In this document: positions 14,328-22,520 of the stretch, one piece after another
Layout: each line of letters opens with the position of its first letter
How positions within the stretch are numbered: position 1 is the stretch's first letter
From: Dehalococcoidia bacterium
GTDB taxonomy: Bacteria; Chloroflexota; Dehalococcoidia; GIF9; AB-539-J10
Assembly: GCA_004377135.1 (NCBI GenBank)
Contig: SOHS01000034.1
Location: 1 to 22,868, forward strand
Length of the DNA: 22,868 bases
Direction: 5' to 3'
The notes under the pieces: generated by a model
The model's input: only the letters and a program-made list of their open reading frames with translations
Told to the model about the DNA's origin: nothing
Database searches by the model: none
Translations under genes and position numbers: made by a program

Positions 14328-16847
14328 CTATCCGCATTTAGTAAAGCCACAGGCGAGGCAAATGTTGCAGCCTTCCTGGTAAATCAAAGGACCACCACAA
14401 TCAGGGCATTGCCCGGCCCAACTTTTAACCATCTCAGGATTTTGGGAAGACGTATTTGGATTGGTGGACTTTTCATTAATTTCTGTCTTTTCTCTAATGT
14501 ACTTCTCCAGCACGCTAGCAATAGCATCGGCACAGGATAAAATAGCATGCCCCTGCTCCCAGGCAATAGAAGGGCATCTAATGCCGCGCAGTTGCTTTAC
14601 AATAGAATCTATATCTATTCCAGACCTCAGAGCCAGAGATGTTAGGCGGCTGATAGCCTCAAGCTGTGCTGCGGCACAACCTCCAGCTTTTCCTAAGGTG
14701 GAAAAAACTTCAGATATTCCCCGATTATCAAAATTTACTGTCACATAGATGTAGCCACATCCAGTGTTTACCCTTTCAGTTACACCCGTGGTAACCTTAG
14801 GCCTTTTCCGGGGAGCTAGCTTACCTTCAGTCTTTTTTACCCCCTCACCCACAGTGAGGACCTGACTATCTCGACTCCTATCACGGTAAATAGTTATCCC
14901 CTTCAAGCCTTCTTGATAAGCAAGCATATATACTTTGGTTACGTCATCGGGCGTCGCCTCGTGAGGAAAATTGACTGTCTTGGATACAGCGCTATCAGTA
15001 AATTTTTGGAATGCTGCCTGCATCTTGACGTGCCACTCAGGAGATATGTCATGTGCAGTGACAAAGAGCATTTTTATGTCTTCAGGAACTTCTTCTATGT
15101 CTTTTAGCCTCTTTCCTTCAGCTAGCTGCTTCATTAGATCTGGGGAATAGAACCCTCCCTTTTTAGCTGTCTCCTCAAAATAAGGGTTCACCTCTATAAA
15201 TTCTTCACCTTCCAGGATATGACGTATGTAGCTTAAGGCGAATAATGGTTCAATGCCACTGGAACAATTAGCGATTATGCTCAAGCTGCCAGTAGGAGCA
15301 ATGGTAGTCCGAGAGGCATTTCGAAAACGAGGACCATCGGGCATGTCATAAATACTTTCTTGGAAAGCAGGAAAAACTCCCCTTTCTTGGGCTAGCTCTA
15401 TCGAGGTTTTATCCGCCTCTTCAGATATGAAATGGGCAATTTCCTCGGCCATAACAAGCCCCTGTTCACTATCATAAGGGATGCCAAGCTGGATCAGCAT
15501 GTCGGCAAAACCCATCACCCCCAAGCCTATTTTCCTGGTAGTTTTTGCTATCTCCGTGATCTCTGGCAAGGGAAATTGGTTGACTTCTATAACATTATCA
15601 AGGAAGCGAACTGCCAGCTTGACTGTTTGAGATAGCTTGTCATGGTCAATGTACAGCTGGCCATCTTTATCCGCCACCATCTTGGACAAGTTTATGGAAC
15701 CTAAATTACAGGATTCAAAGGGAAGTAAGGGTTGTTCCCCGCAGGGGTTAGTGCTTTCTATTTTGCCCAACTTAGGCGTGGGGTTATGCCTGTTTATCTC
15801 GTCAATAAATACAATGCCCGGGTCACCGGTGTGCCAAGCCATGTCAACTATTTTGTAAAATACCTCTTTAGCATTAAGCTTATCCGTCACCTCCCCAGTT
15901 CGAGGGTTCACCAAATTGTAATCGGTGCCTTTTCCCACCGCTTTCATAAACTTATCGGTCACAGCTACAGAAAGGTTAAAATTGGTTAGAGCCTCCGGGT
16001 CTTCCTTAGCCGCGATGAATTTCAAGATATCGGGATGCTCAACATTGAGTATTGCCATATTGGCTCCGCGTCGCATGCCACCTTGTTTTATGACATCGGT
16101 GGTGACATCAAAGGTCCGCATGAAAGAGACGGGGCCACTAGCAATGCCACCTGTAGAACCTACTCTATCACTTGTCGGTCTAAGTCGGGAAAAGGAAAAG
16201 CCGGTGCCTCCGCCACTTTTATGAATCAAAGCAGTATATTTAACCGCATCAAAAATAGACTCCATAGAATCTTCAATAGGTAAAACAAAGCAAGCTGATA
16301 ATTGCCCTAGTTCGTGGCCGGCATTCATTAGAGTGGGGGAGTTGGGTAAGAAATCCAGGTTTGTCATTAATTGATGGAATGCCTCTTCCCAAAATGAGAC
16401 ATCTGCGTTGGCATCGTAATGTAGCTCGGCTGAGGCAATATGCTTGGCGACGCGGTGAAATAATTCATGCGGCGTCTCAATAACCTTCCCTTCTCCATCC
16501 TTTGTCAAATATCTCCTTTCCAGGACCCTTAAGGCATTATCGCTAAGTTTGATTCCAGAAATGACTTGACTTTTAGCCTGGGGAGAAAATTCATCTGCAG
16601 TCAGAATCTCTTTAACCATTGCCTGAATTTGGGAGGAGGACAAAGGCTGTTTGGTTTGTCGGGGAACAAATTCCTCCATGCCTGGGAAAGGCTGAGCTAC
16701 CTCTAAGCGCTGGCTTACTTGCTCTGTAAACTTCTCCAGCAATTTCCTATCACTTATACCCATGGACTCGGCAGCAGCAAAAACAGCTCGAGCTACTCTA
16801 TCTCGACCAACAACTTTTTGGTTCTCCTTCCGATGGGTTTTGGACAT
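14328..16847 (-). CDS. nrdJ: Vitamin B12-dependent (class II) ribonucleoside-diphosphate reductase
   Basis: About 839 residues. It makes deoxyribonucleotides with an adenosylcobalamin-generated thiyl radical. Visible are SACFVLPIED with the first redox Cys186, the catalytic trio in STNPCGEQ (Asn367, Cys369, Glu371), KSGGGTGFSFSRLR, APTGSLSII, and a C-terminal zinc-ribbon-like region CPDCGG...CNICLACGFTKCG whose CxxC pairs re-reduce the active site. The N-terminal 90 residues may be a degenerate ATP-cone. I choose the ATG at 16847, 1 nt after the nrdR stop and 4 nt after GGGAGGA; an in-frame start at 16868 lies inside nrdR. Class II fits anaerobic or oxygen-variable life and requires corrinoid. 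Confidence 0.95.
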   Translation of the reverse strand: MSKTHRKENQKVVGRDRVARAVFAAAESMGISDRKLLEKFTEQVSQRLEVAQPFPGMEEFVPRQTKQPLSSSQIQAMVKEILTADEFSPQAKSQVISGIKLSDNALRVLERRYLTKDGEGKVIETPHELFHRVAKHIASAELHYDANADVSFWEEAFHQLMTNLDFLPNSPTLMNAGHELGQLSACFVLPIEDSMESIFDAVKYTALIHKSGGGTGFSFSRLRPTSDRVGSTGGIASGPVSFMRTFDVTTDVIKQGGMRRGANMAILNVEHPDILKFIAAKEDPEALTNFNLSVAVTDKFMKAVGKGTDYNLVNPRTGEVTDKLNAKEVFYKIVDMAWHTGDPGIVFIDEINRHNPTPKLGKIESTNPCGEQPLLPFESCNLGSINLSKMVADKDGQLYIDHDKLSQTVKLAVRFLDNVIEVNQFPLPEITEIAKTTRKIGLGVMGFADMLIQLGIPYDSEQGLVMAEEIAHFISEEADKTSIELAQERGVFPAFQESIYDMPDGPRFRNASRTTIAPTGSLSIIANCSSGIEPLFALSYIRHILEGEEFIEVNPYFEETAKKGGFYSPDLMKQLAEGKRLKDIEEVPEDIKMLFVTAHDISPEWHVKMQAAFQKFTDSAVSKTVNFPHEATPDDVTKVYMLAYQEGLKGITIYRDRSRDSQVLTVGEGVKKTEGKLAPRKRPKVTTGVTERVNTGCGYIYVTVNFDNRGISEVFSTLGKAGGCAAAQLEAISRLTSLALRSGIDIDSIVKQLRGIRCPSIAWEQGHAILSCADAIASVLEKYIREKTEINEKSTNPNTSSQNPEMVKSWAGQCPDCGGPLIYQEGCNICLACGFTKCG

Positions 16848-16848
16848 T

Positions 16849-17373
16849 TTATCCTCCCTTACGACCAACCACGGAATTCACCACCTCGGAAGAAGGTAGC
16901 GGTATCTGGTTTGCTGGCGTTAGCTCTCTTCGTACCGCCAAGTTATCCACTTCTTGTTTCAAATCGCCGATATCAGCAAATTCCCGATAAATACTGGCAA
17001 AGCGAATGTAGGCAATGTGGTCTAATTTTCTTAATCCTTCCATGACCAAATCACCAATATAGGAGCTGGAGACCTCGCTTTTACCCACCTTATAAAGCTC
17101 AGCCTCGAGGGTGTCCACAAACTTATCAATGGCGCCTGTAGGAAGGGGACGTTTCTCACAGGCTTTGCGAATACCCGAAAGGAGCTTATCCCTGCTGAAT
17201 TCCTCGCGACGTCCATCCTTCTTAATAACAAAGATATCATGTGGCTGTATACGTTCATGAGTAGTGAAGCGAGCACTGCATGCCAGGCATTGCCTTCGGC
17301 GTCTCACCCCTTCGTCCAGACTCCGAGAGTCTATCACCTTTGATTCTTGCCCACCGCAGTAAGGACAGTCCAA
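16849..17373 (-). CDS. nrdR: Transcriptional repressor NrdR
   Basis: A 174-residue repressor of ribonucleotide reductase genes. The N-terminal zinc ribbon is MDCPYCGGQESKVIDSRSL with the second pair CLACSARFTTHER, followed by the ATP-cone (VIKKDGRREEFSRDKLLSGIRKACEKRP, split here as VIKKDGRREEF and DKLLSGIRKACEKRP) that senses ATP/dATP. The tail after about residue 140 is typical in length. TTG start at 17373 preceded by AGGGGG (17378-17383); family proteins begin exactly here with MxCPxC. It is the first gene of nrdR-nrdJ-hpt, and NrdR-box-like sites sit in its own promoter, which suggests autoregulation. Confidence 0.96.
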   Translation of the reverse strand: MDCPYCGGQESKVIDSRSLDEGVRRRRQCLACSARFTTHERIQPHDIFVIKKDGRREEFSRDKLLSGIRKACEKRPLPTGAIDKFVDTLEAELYKVGKSEVSSSYIGDLVMEGLRKLDHIAYIRFASIYREFADIGDLKQEVDNLAVRRELTPANQIPLPSSEVVNSVVGRKGG

Positions 17374-17378
17374 AAATC

Positions 17379-17425
17379 CCCCTAGAAATTGTGCTAAACA
17401 AACATTTTACCACTAGATGTAGTAA
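17379..17425. promoter_or_regulatory. Tandem NrdR-box-like operators
   Basis: Two 16-bp sites resemble the NrdR box consensus acaCwAtATaTwGtgt. Site 1, CCACTAGATGTAGTAA (17410-17425), lies in the -35/-10 spacer; site 2, CCCCTAGAAATTGTGC (17379-17394), lies between the -10 and the ribosome site. Each matches 11 of 16 positions. Their starts are exactly 31 bp apart, about three helical turns, as is usual for paired NrdR boxes. Binding would block the promoter of nrdR-nrdJ-hpt. The sites were found by eye. Confidence 0.6.
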
Positions 17426-17432
17426 AATGCAA
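17404..17432 (-). promoter_or_regulatory. Promoter of nrdR-nrdJ-hpt
   Basis: On the minus strand TTGCAT (17427-17432), a 17-bp spacer and TAAAAT (17404-17409) form a good sigma-70-type promoter about 30 bp before the nrdR TTG. It is embedded in a perfect 8-bp inverted repeat CATTTTAC-N11-GTAAAATG (17403-17429). The transposase remnant begins only about 4 bp beyond the -35 box. Confidence 0.6.
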
Positions 17433-17435
17433 TAG

Positions 17436-18109
17436 CCTCTAGAGGCTGATATGGTTGTTTACTGTGGCTCCTCTGCCTCTGGAGAATATGTGAATACCGT
17501 AACCACCACTGATATCTCCTATGGTCGGTGGGAAGGTGAGGCGATAATGGGCAGGCCCCAGGAATACAGGTTTCGAGCTTTAAAGGAGACTAGAAAAAGG
17601 GCTCCGTTTGAGTGGAAGGGACTGGATTCGGATAACGATCAAGCATTCATCAATCAGATTCTGTATAAATATTGCCAGAGGGAGAAGTTAGAATTTACCA
17701 GGTCGCGACCAAATCGGAAAGATGACAATGCCTATATTGAGCAGAAGAACTGAACCCATGTCAGGAAACTGCTGGATATCTGAGATATGACACTCCCGGG
17801 GAGCTGATGATTATCAATGACCTTTGTCGTAACGAACTGAGACTATACAAGAACTTCTTTCAGCCAGTGATGAGGCTGGTCAGTAAGGAAAGGATTGGGG
17901 GCAGGTTAAACAGGAAGCATGATATCCCCCGGACGCCGTATCAGAGACTGATGGACTCGGGGCAGATGCCAAAGGAAACCAGAAGGCAACTTGAGGCGCT
18001 CTACCTGAGCTTAAACCCGGGTCAACTGAAGCGGAGCACCGATACCAAATTAGATAATCTCCACAAGACATATGAAGAGAAAAGGGAATCCCACCAGGTT
18101 GAGCTGTAG
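17436..18109 (+). pseudogene. Decayed DDE transposase (integrase-core type), 5' truncated
   Basis: The encoded fragments follow the rve integrase core of a common insertion-sequence transposase: ADMVVYCGSSASGEYVNT and TTTDISYGRWE, then LDSDNDQAFINQ, then RPNRKDDNAYIEQKN, then YKNFFQPVMRLVSKERIGG and RTPYQRLMDSGQM, NPGQLKRS. The N-terminal DNA-binding part is absent. A TGA at 17751-17753 replaces the Trp codon expected after EQKN, and a frameshift near 17770 puts the C-terminal half (GYLRYDTPGELMIIND onward) in another frame. The element is therefore inactive. Its left edge lies beside the nrdR promoter. Confidence 0.85.
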
Positions 18110-18339
18110 GGAAAGTAGTGCCTCATACGGTTACATCTTTTATGATACAACACACTAAAGTTGGGTTACCCGCTCAAATGATTTGACATGGCACTTGTGC
18201 TCGTCCGCTACCTGACGTTCAGACATACAAGGCGCCACTAATCCATCTGAACTAGGTCCGTTACGGGCAGCCATCCGCTCCAGTGAGTCGAGAGCCAGAG
18301 AATAGGGCATCCCCTAATCTGAAGGTTGGGGCTGGAAGG
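18110..18339. other. 230-bp gene-free stretch after the transposase remnant
   Basis: The first 50 bp (gtgcctcatacggttac, then tttatgatacaacacac) probably hold the right end of the decayed insertion sequence, because related elements end in similar text after the transposase stop. The rest shows no gene, no tRNA and no clear terminator. Confidence 0.4.
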
Positions 18340-18552
18340 TTAGTCAACGCTTTCCTCCGGTATCATTTCAATAGCGTCCCTGGGGCATACCACAGTACAA
18401 ATACCGCACCCTTTGCAATAGCTATAATCAATCTCAATCTGATTCTTATTACCATTCTTTGTTATGGCTAAGTCAGGGCAAAGCAGTCGACAGAGATCAC
18501 AAATACGGCACCTCTGCTGGTCTATTATCGGTATATGTGTTCTTCCTTCCAC
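18340..18552 (-). CDS. 2-oxoacid:ferredoxin oxidoreductase, ferredoxin (delta) subunit
   Basis: A 70-residue 2[4Fe-4S] ferredoxin-like subunit. The two cluster motifs are CRICDLCRLLCP and CKGCGICTVVCP, each CxxCxxCxxxCP. It carries electrons from the catalytic subunits to free ferredoxin. It lies 27 bp downstream of the gamma-subunit gene on the same strand and ends the operon. The start is GTG with only a distant AAGGAAAGG, so the exact N-terminus is less sure. Confidence 0.88.
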   Translation of the reverse strand: MEGRTHIPIIDQQRCRICDLCRLLCPDLAITKNGNKNQIEIDYSYCKGCGICTVVCPRDAIEMIPEESVD

Positions 18553-18579
18553 CGGTGTTAATCTATCGCCTTTCCTTGT

Positions 18580-19140
18580 TTATCTCTGGTGTATGTGATT
18601 GGACTTCGTTCTGCCCAACCTGAATCCAATATTCATAGCTTTTAGATTCAGCTCTCTCAACCTTTCTGGAATAATCTCTTCTATTGCAGATTTTAGCTCC
18701 TTTTTACTAACTACGTCGGTCATTTCCACGGCTGCGCTCAAAATGATTACGTTGGCAGCCATTCCGTTATTGAGTTCCTCAAGTGCTGTCCTGCTAGCAG
18801 GAATCCCTACATATTTCAAGCCTTTCATCTCCTCAGGAACAAACCGCTCGTCATAAATGACGACTCCCTCGCCAGGTTTGACGCATCCAATATATTTGTC
18901 ATAAGCGGTCTGGTACATAGCAATTAACGTATCGGCGGCAATAACATAGGGAAAAATTATTGGCCTCTCAGATATCACCACTTCGGCTCGACAAGCTCCC
19001 CCTCTGGCTGCTGCGCCATAGGAATCCGTGCTGCTAACCCATTTTCCATCATTGAAAGCTGCTTGACTTAGTATAGTGCCAGCCAGGACAATACCCTGTC
19101 CCCCAAAACCACACAGTATAACTTGCTTAATCGGCACCAT
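18580..19140 (-). CDS. 2-oxoacid:ferredoxin oxidoreductase, gamma subunit
   Basis: A 186-residue gamma domain of the pyruvate/2-oxoacid:ferredoxin oxidoreductase family. It opens with the hallmark ILCGFGGQGIVLAGTIL, then STDSYGAAARGGACRAEVVIS, the two sequences that contact CoA and the other subunits. The beta-subunit gene overlaps its start by 14 nt. As separate alpha, beta, gamma and ferredoxin genes, the locus follows the Kor/Vor layout. No part appears to be missing. Confidence 0.93.
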   Translation of the reverse strand: MVPIKQVILCGFGGQGIVLAGTILSQAAFNDGKWVSSTDSYGAAARGGACRAEVVISERPIIFPYVIAADTLIAMYQTAYDKYIGCVKPGEGVVIYDERFVPEEMKGLKYVGIPASRTALEELNNGMAANVIILSAAVEMTDVVSKKELKSAIEEIIPERLRELNLKAMNIGFRLGRTKSNHIHQR

Positions 19141-19894
19141 TAGTGAACTCCCCAGTTATTATCTTACCCTTCAGTTCTTCTGGTGATAACTTCTTAGCCT
19201 TCTTCTTGGTGATGCACGTCTCCATCAGGTTCTTGATCATAGCTACAGGAGTATCAAGCTGGTTGTGTCTGCCAAATTGGGTCGGGCAAGGTGACAAAAC
19301 TTCAATGAAGCAAAAACCATTAGTTTGTAATGCCTTCTTGATGCTGGCTATAAGGGCAAAGGGCTGAGTTACCGAATACCGGGCTGCATAGGTGGCACCA
19401 GCAGCGATAATAAGCTTGCACAGGTCAAATGGCTGATAAGGATTTCCTTGGGTTGTTGTTTGCGTAAAGGCACCTACAGATGTAGTAGAGGAGACTTGAC
19501 CCCCGGTCATCCCATAAACCATGTTGCTGGCACAGATGACAGTCAAGTCAATATTTCTACGTGCGGCATGAATAAGGTGGTTTCCCCCAATATCCGCTAA
19601 ATCGCCATCCCCACCGACAACCACCACCCTCAATTTTGGGTTAAACATCTTAGCTCCTGTGGCAGCAGGAATAGCCCTGCCATGCAGAATATGAAGAGTA
19701 TCAGCATTGAAGTGGGGGCTTGGTATCCAGGCAGCACAACCTATACCGGAGACGAATAACATCTCATCCATGTCTAACTCAAGCTGATCGATTGCCCTTA
19801 AAATCAATCCCATCAAAATTCCGTGACCACAACCGGGGCAGAAGGGTGTTGAAGTCAATCCCGGTCGCAAATATTGTTGCATATCCCTGGACAT
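19127..19894 (-). CDS. korB: 2-oxoacid:ferredoxin oxidoreductase, beta (ThDP-binding) subunit
   Basis: A 255-residue catalytic subunit that binds thiamine diphosphate. The N-terminus has STPFCPGCGHGI, then SGIGCAAW, HGRAIPAATGAKM, and the ThDP/Mg motif GGDGDLADIGGNH ending in CASNMVYGMTGGQVS. These are typical of 2-oxoglutarate or branched-chain 2-oxoacid:ferredoxin oxidoreductases, which decarboxylate the oxoacid oxidatively to the acyl-CoA. Its ATG shares one base with the alpha-subunit stop, and GAGGAGGT lies upstream. The precise oxoacid cannot be read from sequence; the symbol is by best resemblance. Confidence 0.92.
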   Translation of the reverse strand: MSRDMQQYLRPGLTSTPFCPGCGHGILMGLILRAIDQLELDMDEMLFVSGIGCAAWIPSPHFNADTLHILHGRAIPAATGAKMFNPKLRVVVVGGDGDLADIGGNHLIHAARRNIDLTVICASNMVYGMTGGQVSSTTSVGAFTQTTTQGNPYQPFDLCKLIIAAGATYAARYSVTQPFALIASIKKALQTNGFCFIEVLSPCPTQFGRHNQLDTPVAMIKNLMETCITKKKAKKLSPEELKGKIITGEFTNGAD

Positions 19895-21003
19895 TAGAGG
19901 TACCTCCTCAATTGCTCTATAATGGCATCAGGGTATATGACTTCCCCATTAGTTTGAGTAAACGTTACTACCTGGCAAGAGACATATTTCCTTACCTCTC
20001 CGGCAACCTGTCCTTTGTTCATCTCAGGAACAAACAACACATTAGCTCTTGCTCCGATATTCCTTTTCAAGCTATCGGGAAAGGGCCACAGAGTCTTGAG
20101 CCTGAGCATCCCGATTTTTCTCCCTTCCGCTCGCAGGGCTTCAACGGCAAATAGCGAACTCCTTGCCGTAAAGCCATAACTGATAACAACCACCGTGGCG
20201 TCCTCCAAATAATAATCCTCGTAGTCAATAATTTCTTCCCTATTGTTTATTATTTTCTCATTTAGCCTTGAAACCAATCTGTCTTGGACTAGTGGGTCGT
20301 CAGTTCTTCTGAAACCATAACTGTCATGCGTGGAGCCAGTCACCAGCGCCTTCTCTCCCTCACCAAAAGTGGGCATGGGTGGCACGCCATCCCTTTCCTC
20401 AGTACCAAACGGGGCTGCACCTGGTTTCTTCCTGCGGTTGAATATCTCAATATCTTTCACCACGTCTATTCTCTCCCGCAGATGACCGATTGCTTCCTCA
20501 GTAAGCAATAGAACAGGAACCCGATATTTCTCAGCAAGATTGAAGGCACTGATCGTTTGTTCATATGCTTCCTGTACCGACCAGGGAGACACGGCGATAA
20601 CCTGATAATCTCCGGACGAACCCCACTTGGCCTGCATTATGTCTCCACTTGCCACCCGTGTAGCCTGTCCTGTACTGGGACCTGCCCGTTGAACATCCAC
20701 GACCACGATTGGTGTTTCTGTCATAGCAGCATATCCAATTCCCTCCTGCATCAAGCTGAAGCCAGGCCCTGATGTAGCGGTCATGGCTTTAGCACCTGCC
20801 CATGATGCCCCAATAACTGAGCAGATAGCGGCAATCTCATCCTCCATCTGCATGAATACGCCCCCAATCTCATTAAACCTGATTGAAATCCTCTCCATGA
20901 TTTCGGTTGAGGGGGTAATGGGATAGCCAGCGTAATAACGACATCCCGCTCTAATGGCACCCTCGACGATTGCCTCATTGCCAGAAAGATAATACCTTAC
21001 CAT
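19894..21003 (-). CDS. korA: 2-oxoacid:ferredoxin oxidoreductase, alpha subunit
   Basis: A 369-residue subunit with the pyrimidine-binding part of the ThDP site and a transketolase-like C-terminal domain. Landmarks are LSGNEAIVEGAIRAGCRYY, AGYPITPSTEIMERIS, MEDEIAAICSVIGASWAGAK, TATSGPGFSLMQEGIGYA and VDVQRAGPSTGQATR. The layout without an N-terminal gamma fusion fits the Kor/Vor type. It heads korA-korB-gamma-ferredoxin, 102 bp downstream of the saccharopine-dehydrogenase-family gene. The ribosome site (AGAGA) is weak. Confidence 0.92.
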   Translation of the reverse strand: MVRYYLSGNEAIVEGAIRAGCRYYAGYPITPSTEIMERISIRFNEIGGVFMQMEDEIAAICSVIGASWAGAKAMTATSGPGFSLMQEGIGYAAMTETPIVVVDVQRAGPSTGQATRVASGDIMQAKWGSSGDYQVIAVSPWSVQEAYEQTISAFNLAEKYRVPVLLLTEEAIGHLRERIDVVKDIEIFNRRKKPGAAPFGTEERDGVPPMPTFGEGEKALVTGSTHDSYGFRRTDDPLVQDRLVSRLNEKIINNREEIIDYEDYYLEDATVVVISYGFTARSSLFAVEALRAEGRKIGMLRLKTLWPFPDSLKRNIGARANVLFVPEMNKGQVAGEVRKYVSCQVVTFTQTNGEVIYPDAIIEQLRRYL

Positions 21004-21105
21004 GTCTCTGTATTGTATTCATATTCCCGATGCCGACAAAATCTCTTCTAGTTAGCATTGCCTCCGGCGCACAGCATCTTCAGCAAATGCCTATAGCATC
21101 CCGAA

Positions 21106-22338
21106 TTAACTTGTTTCGGGAACCTCGAGTACGGTTATGTTCTTTTTCGTTAATTCCTCCATGAATTTTTGGTAAACTTTTCCTTTGATAGCATCCTCGG
21201 GAGCCACTATGCCTTTCTTTTCTATTTCTCCTCTCCCTATGAGTTTCGCACCTATCGCCGCAGGGAATCCGGTAACTCTTCCCATAGCGGAAATCCCATT
21301 CTTTGTATCCGCCTCCTCCCACATATAGTAATCAATTCTCATTTTGTGTCCGTCTTTTGTTCCAGTCACTGTGTTCCACATAACGCAGACGTCAGCATCA
21401 CCGTCTGCTGCCTTGAGCTTAGGCCCGATAACAGATAATAAGAAATCACGAGGTGCTATCTTCATGCCCCTGAACTCAACAGGCGTAAGGTCAAGCATTC
21501 CACATTTCTTCAGCGTATCTATGCCCTCATAATGACCTGGCCATCTGATAGTCTTCTCGGCGAATTCATTAAGCTGTGGTCTCGTACTAATATAAGAAGG
21601 CATGCCAGAGGTCACGGCGCACTCCAATTCCTCATTCTTGCCAAATTTGGTAAATCTGAATTTTTCACGATCACTCAGTGCCGGTACTTCCACTACCTTA
21701 CCATTCTTAATCACTTCCACTTGAATCATATATTGTCTTAAGACATGCTCGAATGTCCAAGTAATCATGTATTTTAGGGGGTATTTCACACTAGCTTCCT
21801 TGGCAGGGATGCCCCCGACTCTTGCTATCGCCGACTCGGCTGTGTCCATTTTCCTGATAGCTTCACCAATTGTGATGTTACTTAAACCGGGGGCAAAGCC
21901 TAATCCGTCAACGAATATCACGTCATTCTCCATGGCTCTCTTATGGAGCCATCCTCCGTACTCTTCCAGGGTCATTTGATTGGGAATATTTAAGCCTTCC
22001 GTCTCATAAGGGTCTGGTCGTCTGTGATAATCTTCGAGTATGTCAACGACATCTAATCCGACTTCAATCGCAGCCTCGACAGTCGTATAGCTTGTTTTTC
22101 TAACAGGTAGCGAAATGATGCCAACGTCATATTCTTTCATGAGTATTTTCATATCCGCGGTATTACTGACATCAAGAACATGCAGTTTGAGCTTGTTGCT
22201 ATTTATCCATTTTTGTAGCCTCTCAAGGTTGCTTCTCCGTCTATCTACTATTCCTACTATTTCCACCCTATTATCCCTGACTAAATCCCAGGCACTTGCA
22301 GCACCCACTTTACCCGAACCAATAACCAAAACCCTCAT
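21106..22338 (-). CDS. Saccharopine dehydrogenase family NAD(P)-dependent reductase
   Basis: A 410-residue protein with an N-terminal Rossmann fold (VLVIGSGKVGAASAWDL, GIVDRRRSNLERL) and the Saccharopine dehydrogenase C-terminal domain (GLGFAPGLSNITIGEAI, GGIPAKEASVKYPLKYMI). Relatives include saccharopine reductase, lysine 6-dehydrogenase and carboxynorspermidine reductase, all of which act on amino acids at a C-N bond. It could feed or drain a 2-oxoacid handled by the downstream oxidoreductase, but this rests only on position. The ATG has AAGGAG 7 nt upstream. The substrate is not determinable from what I see. Confidence 0.85.
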   Translation of the reverse strand: MRVLVIGSGKVGAASAWDLVRDNRVEIVGIVDRRRSNLERLQKWINSNKLKLHVLDVSNTADMKILMKEYDVGIISLPVRKTSYTTVEAAIEVGLDVVDILEDYHRRPDPYETEGLNIPNQMTLEEYGGWLHKRAMENDVIFVDGLGFAPGLSNITIGEAIRKMDTAESAIARVGGIPAKEASVKYPLKYMITWTFEHVLRQYMIQVEVIKNGKVVEVPALSDREKFRFTKFGKNEELECAVTSGMPSYISTRPQLNEFAEKTIRWPGHYEGIDTLKKCGMLDLTPVEFRGMKIAPRDFLLSVIGPKLKAADGDADVCVMWNTVTGTKDGHKMRIDYYMWEEADTKNGISAMGRVTGFPAAIGAKLIGRGEIEKKGIVAPEDAIKGKVYQKFMEELTKKNITVLEVPETS

Positions 22339-22392
22339 ATTCCTTCTCCTTTCTTTTGTCTACTTCTAATGTTTTGTGCCAGTTAATGTATT

Positions 22393-22409
22393 CCTTGCCT
22401 ACGGCAAGG
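22393..22409. repeat. Perfect 7-bp hairpin CCTTGCC-TAC-GGCAAGG
   Basis: A short palindrome in the 182-bp gap between the transposase and the saccharopine-dehydrogenase-family gene. Hairpins of this wording are common dispersed intergenic elements. It has no U-tract directly after it on either strand, so it is not a clear terminator. Confidence 0.45.
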
Positions 22410-22520
22410 CAGCCTGCCCGTGCTGTGTTTTTTAGCGTCTTTGGTCGAAGAAGTGTTTTGATTCAGTCGTTTGCAGACAAATCAGTGCCGCCAAGATATT
22501 ATCCTTCTTCTGAGTTCTTG

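Noticed and set aside
18180..18330. Possible tRNA in the gene-free stretch after the transposase remnant
   Set aside because: No T-arm GGTTCRANTCC, no seven-base acceptor pairing and no plausible anticodon arm on either strand.
22393..22409. Terminator for the right-hand transposase
   Set aside because: The hairpin is perfect but no U-tract follows it directly on either strand.
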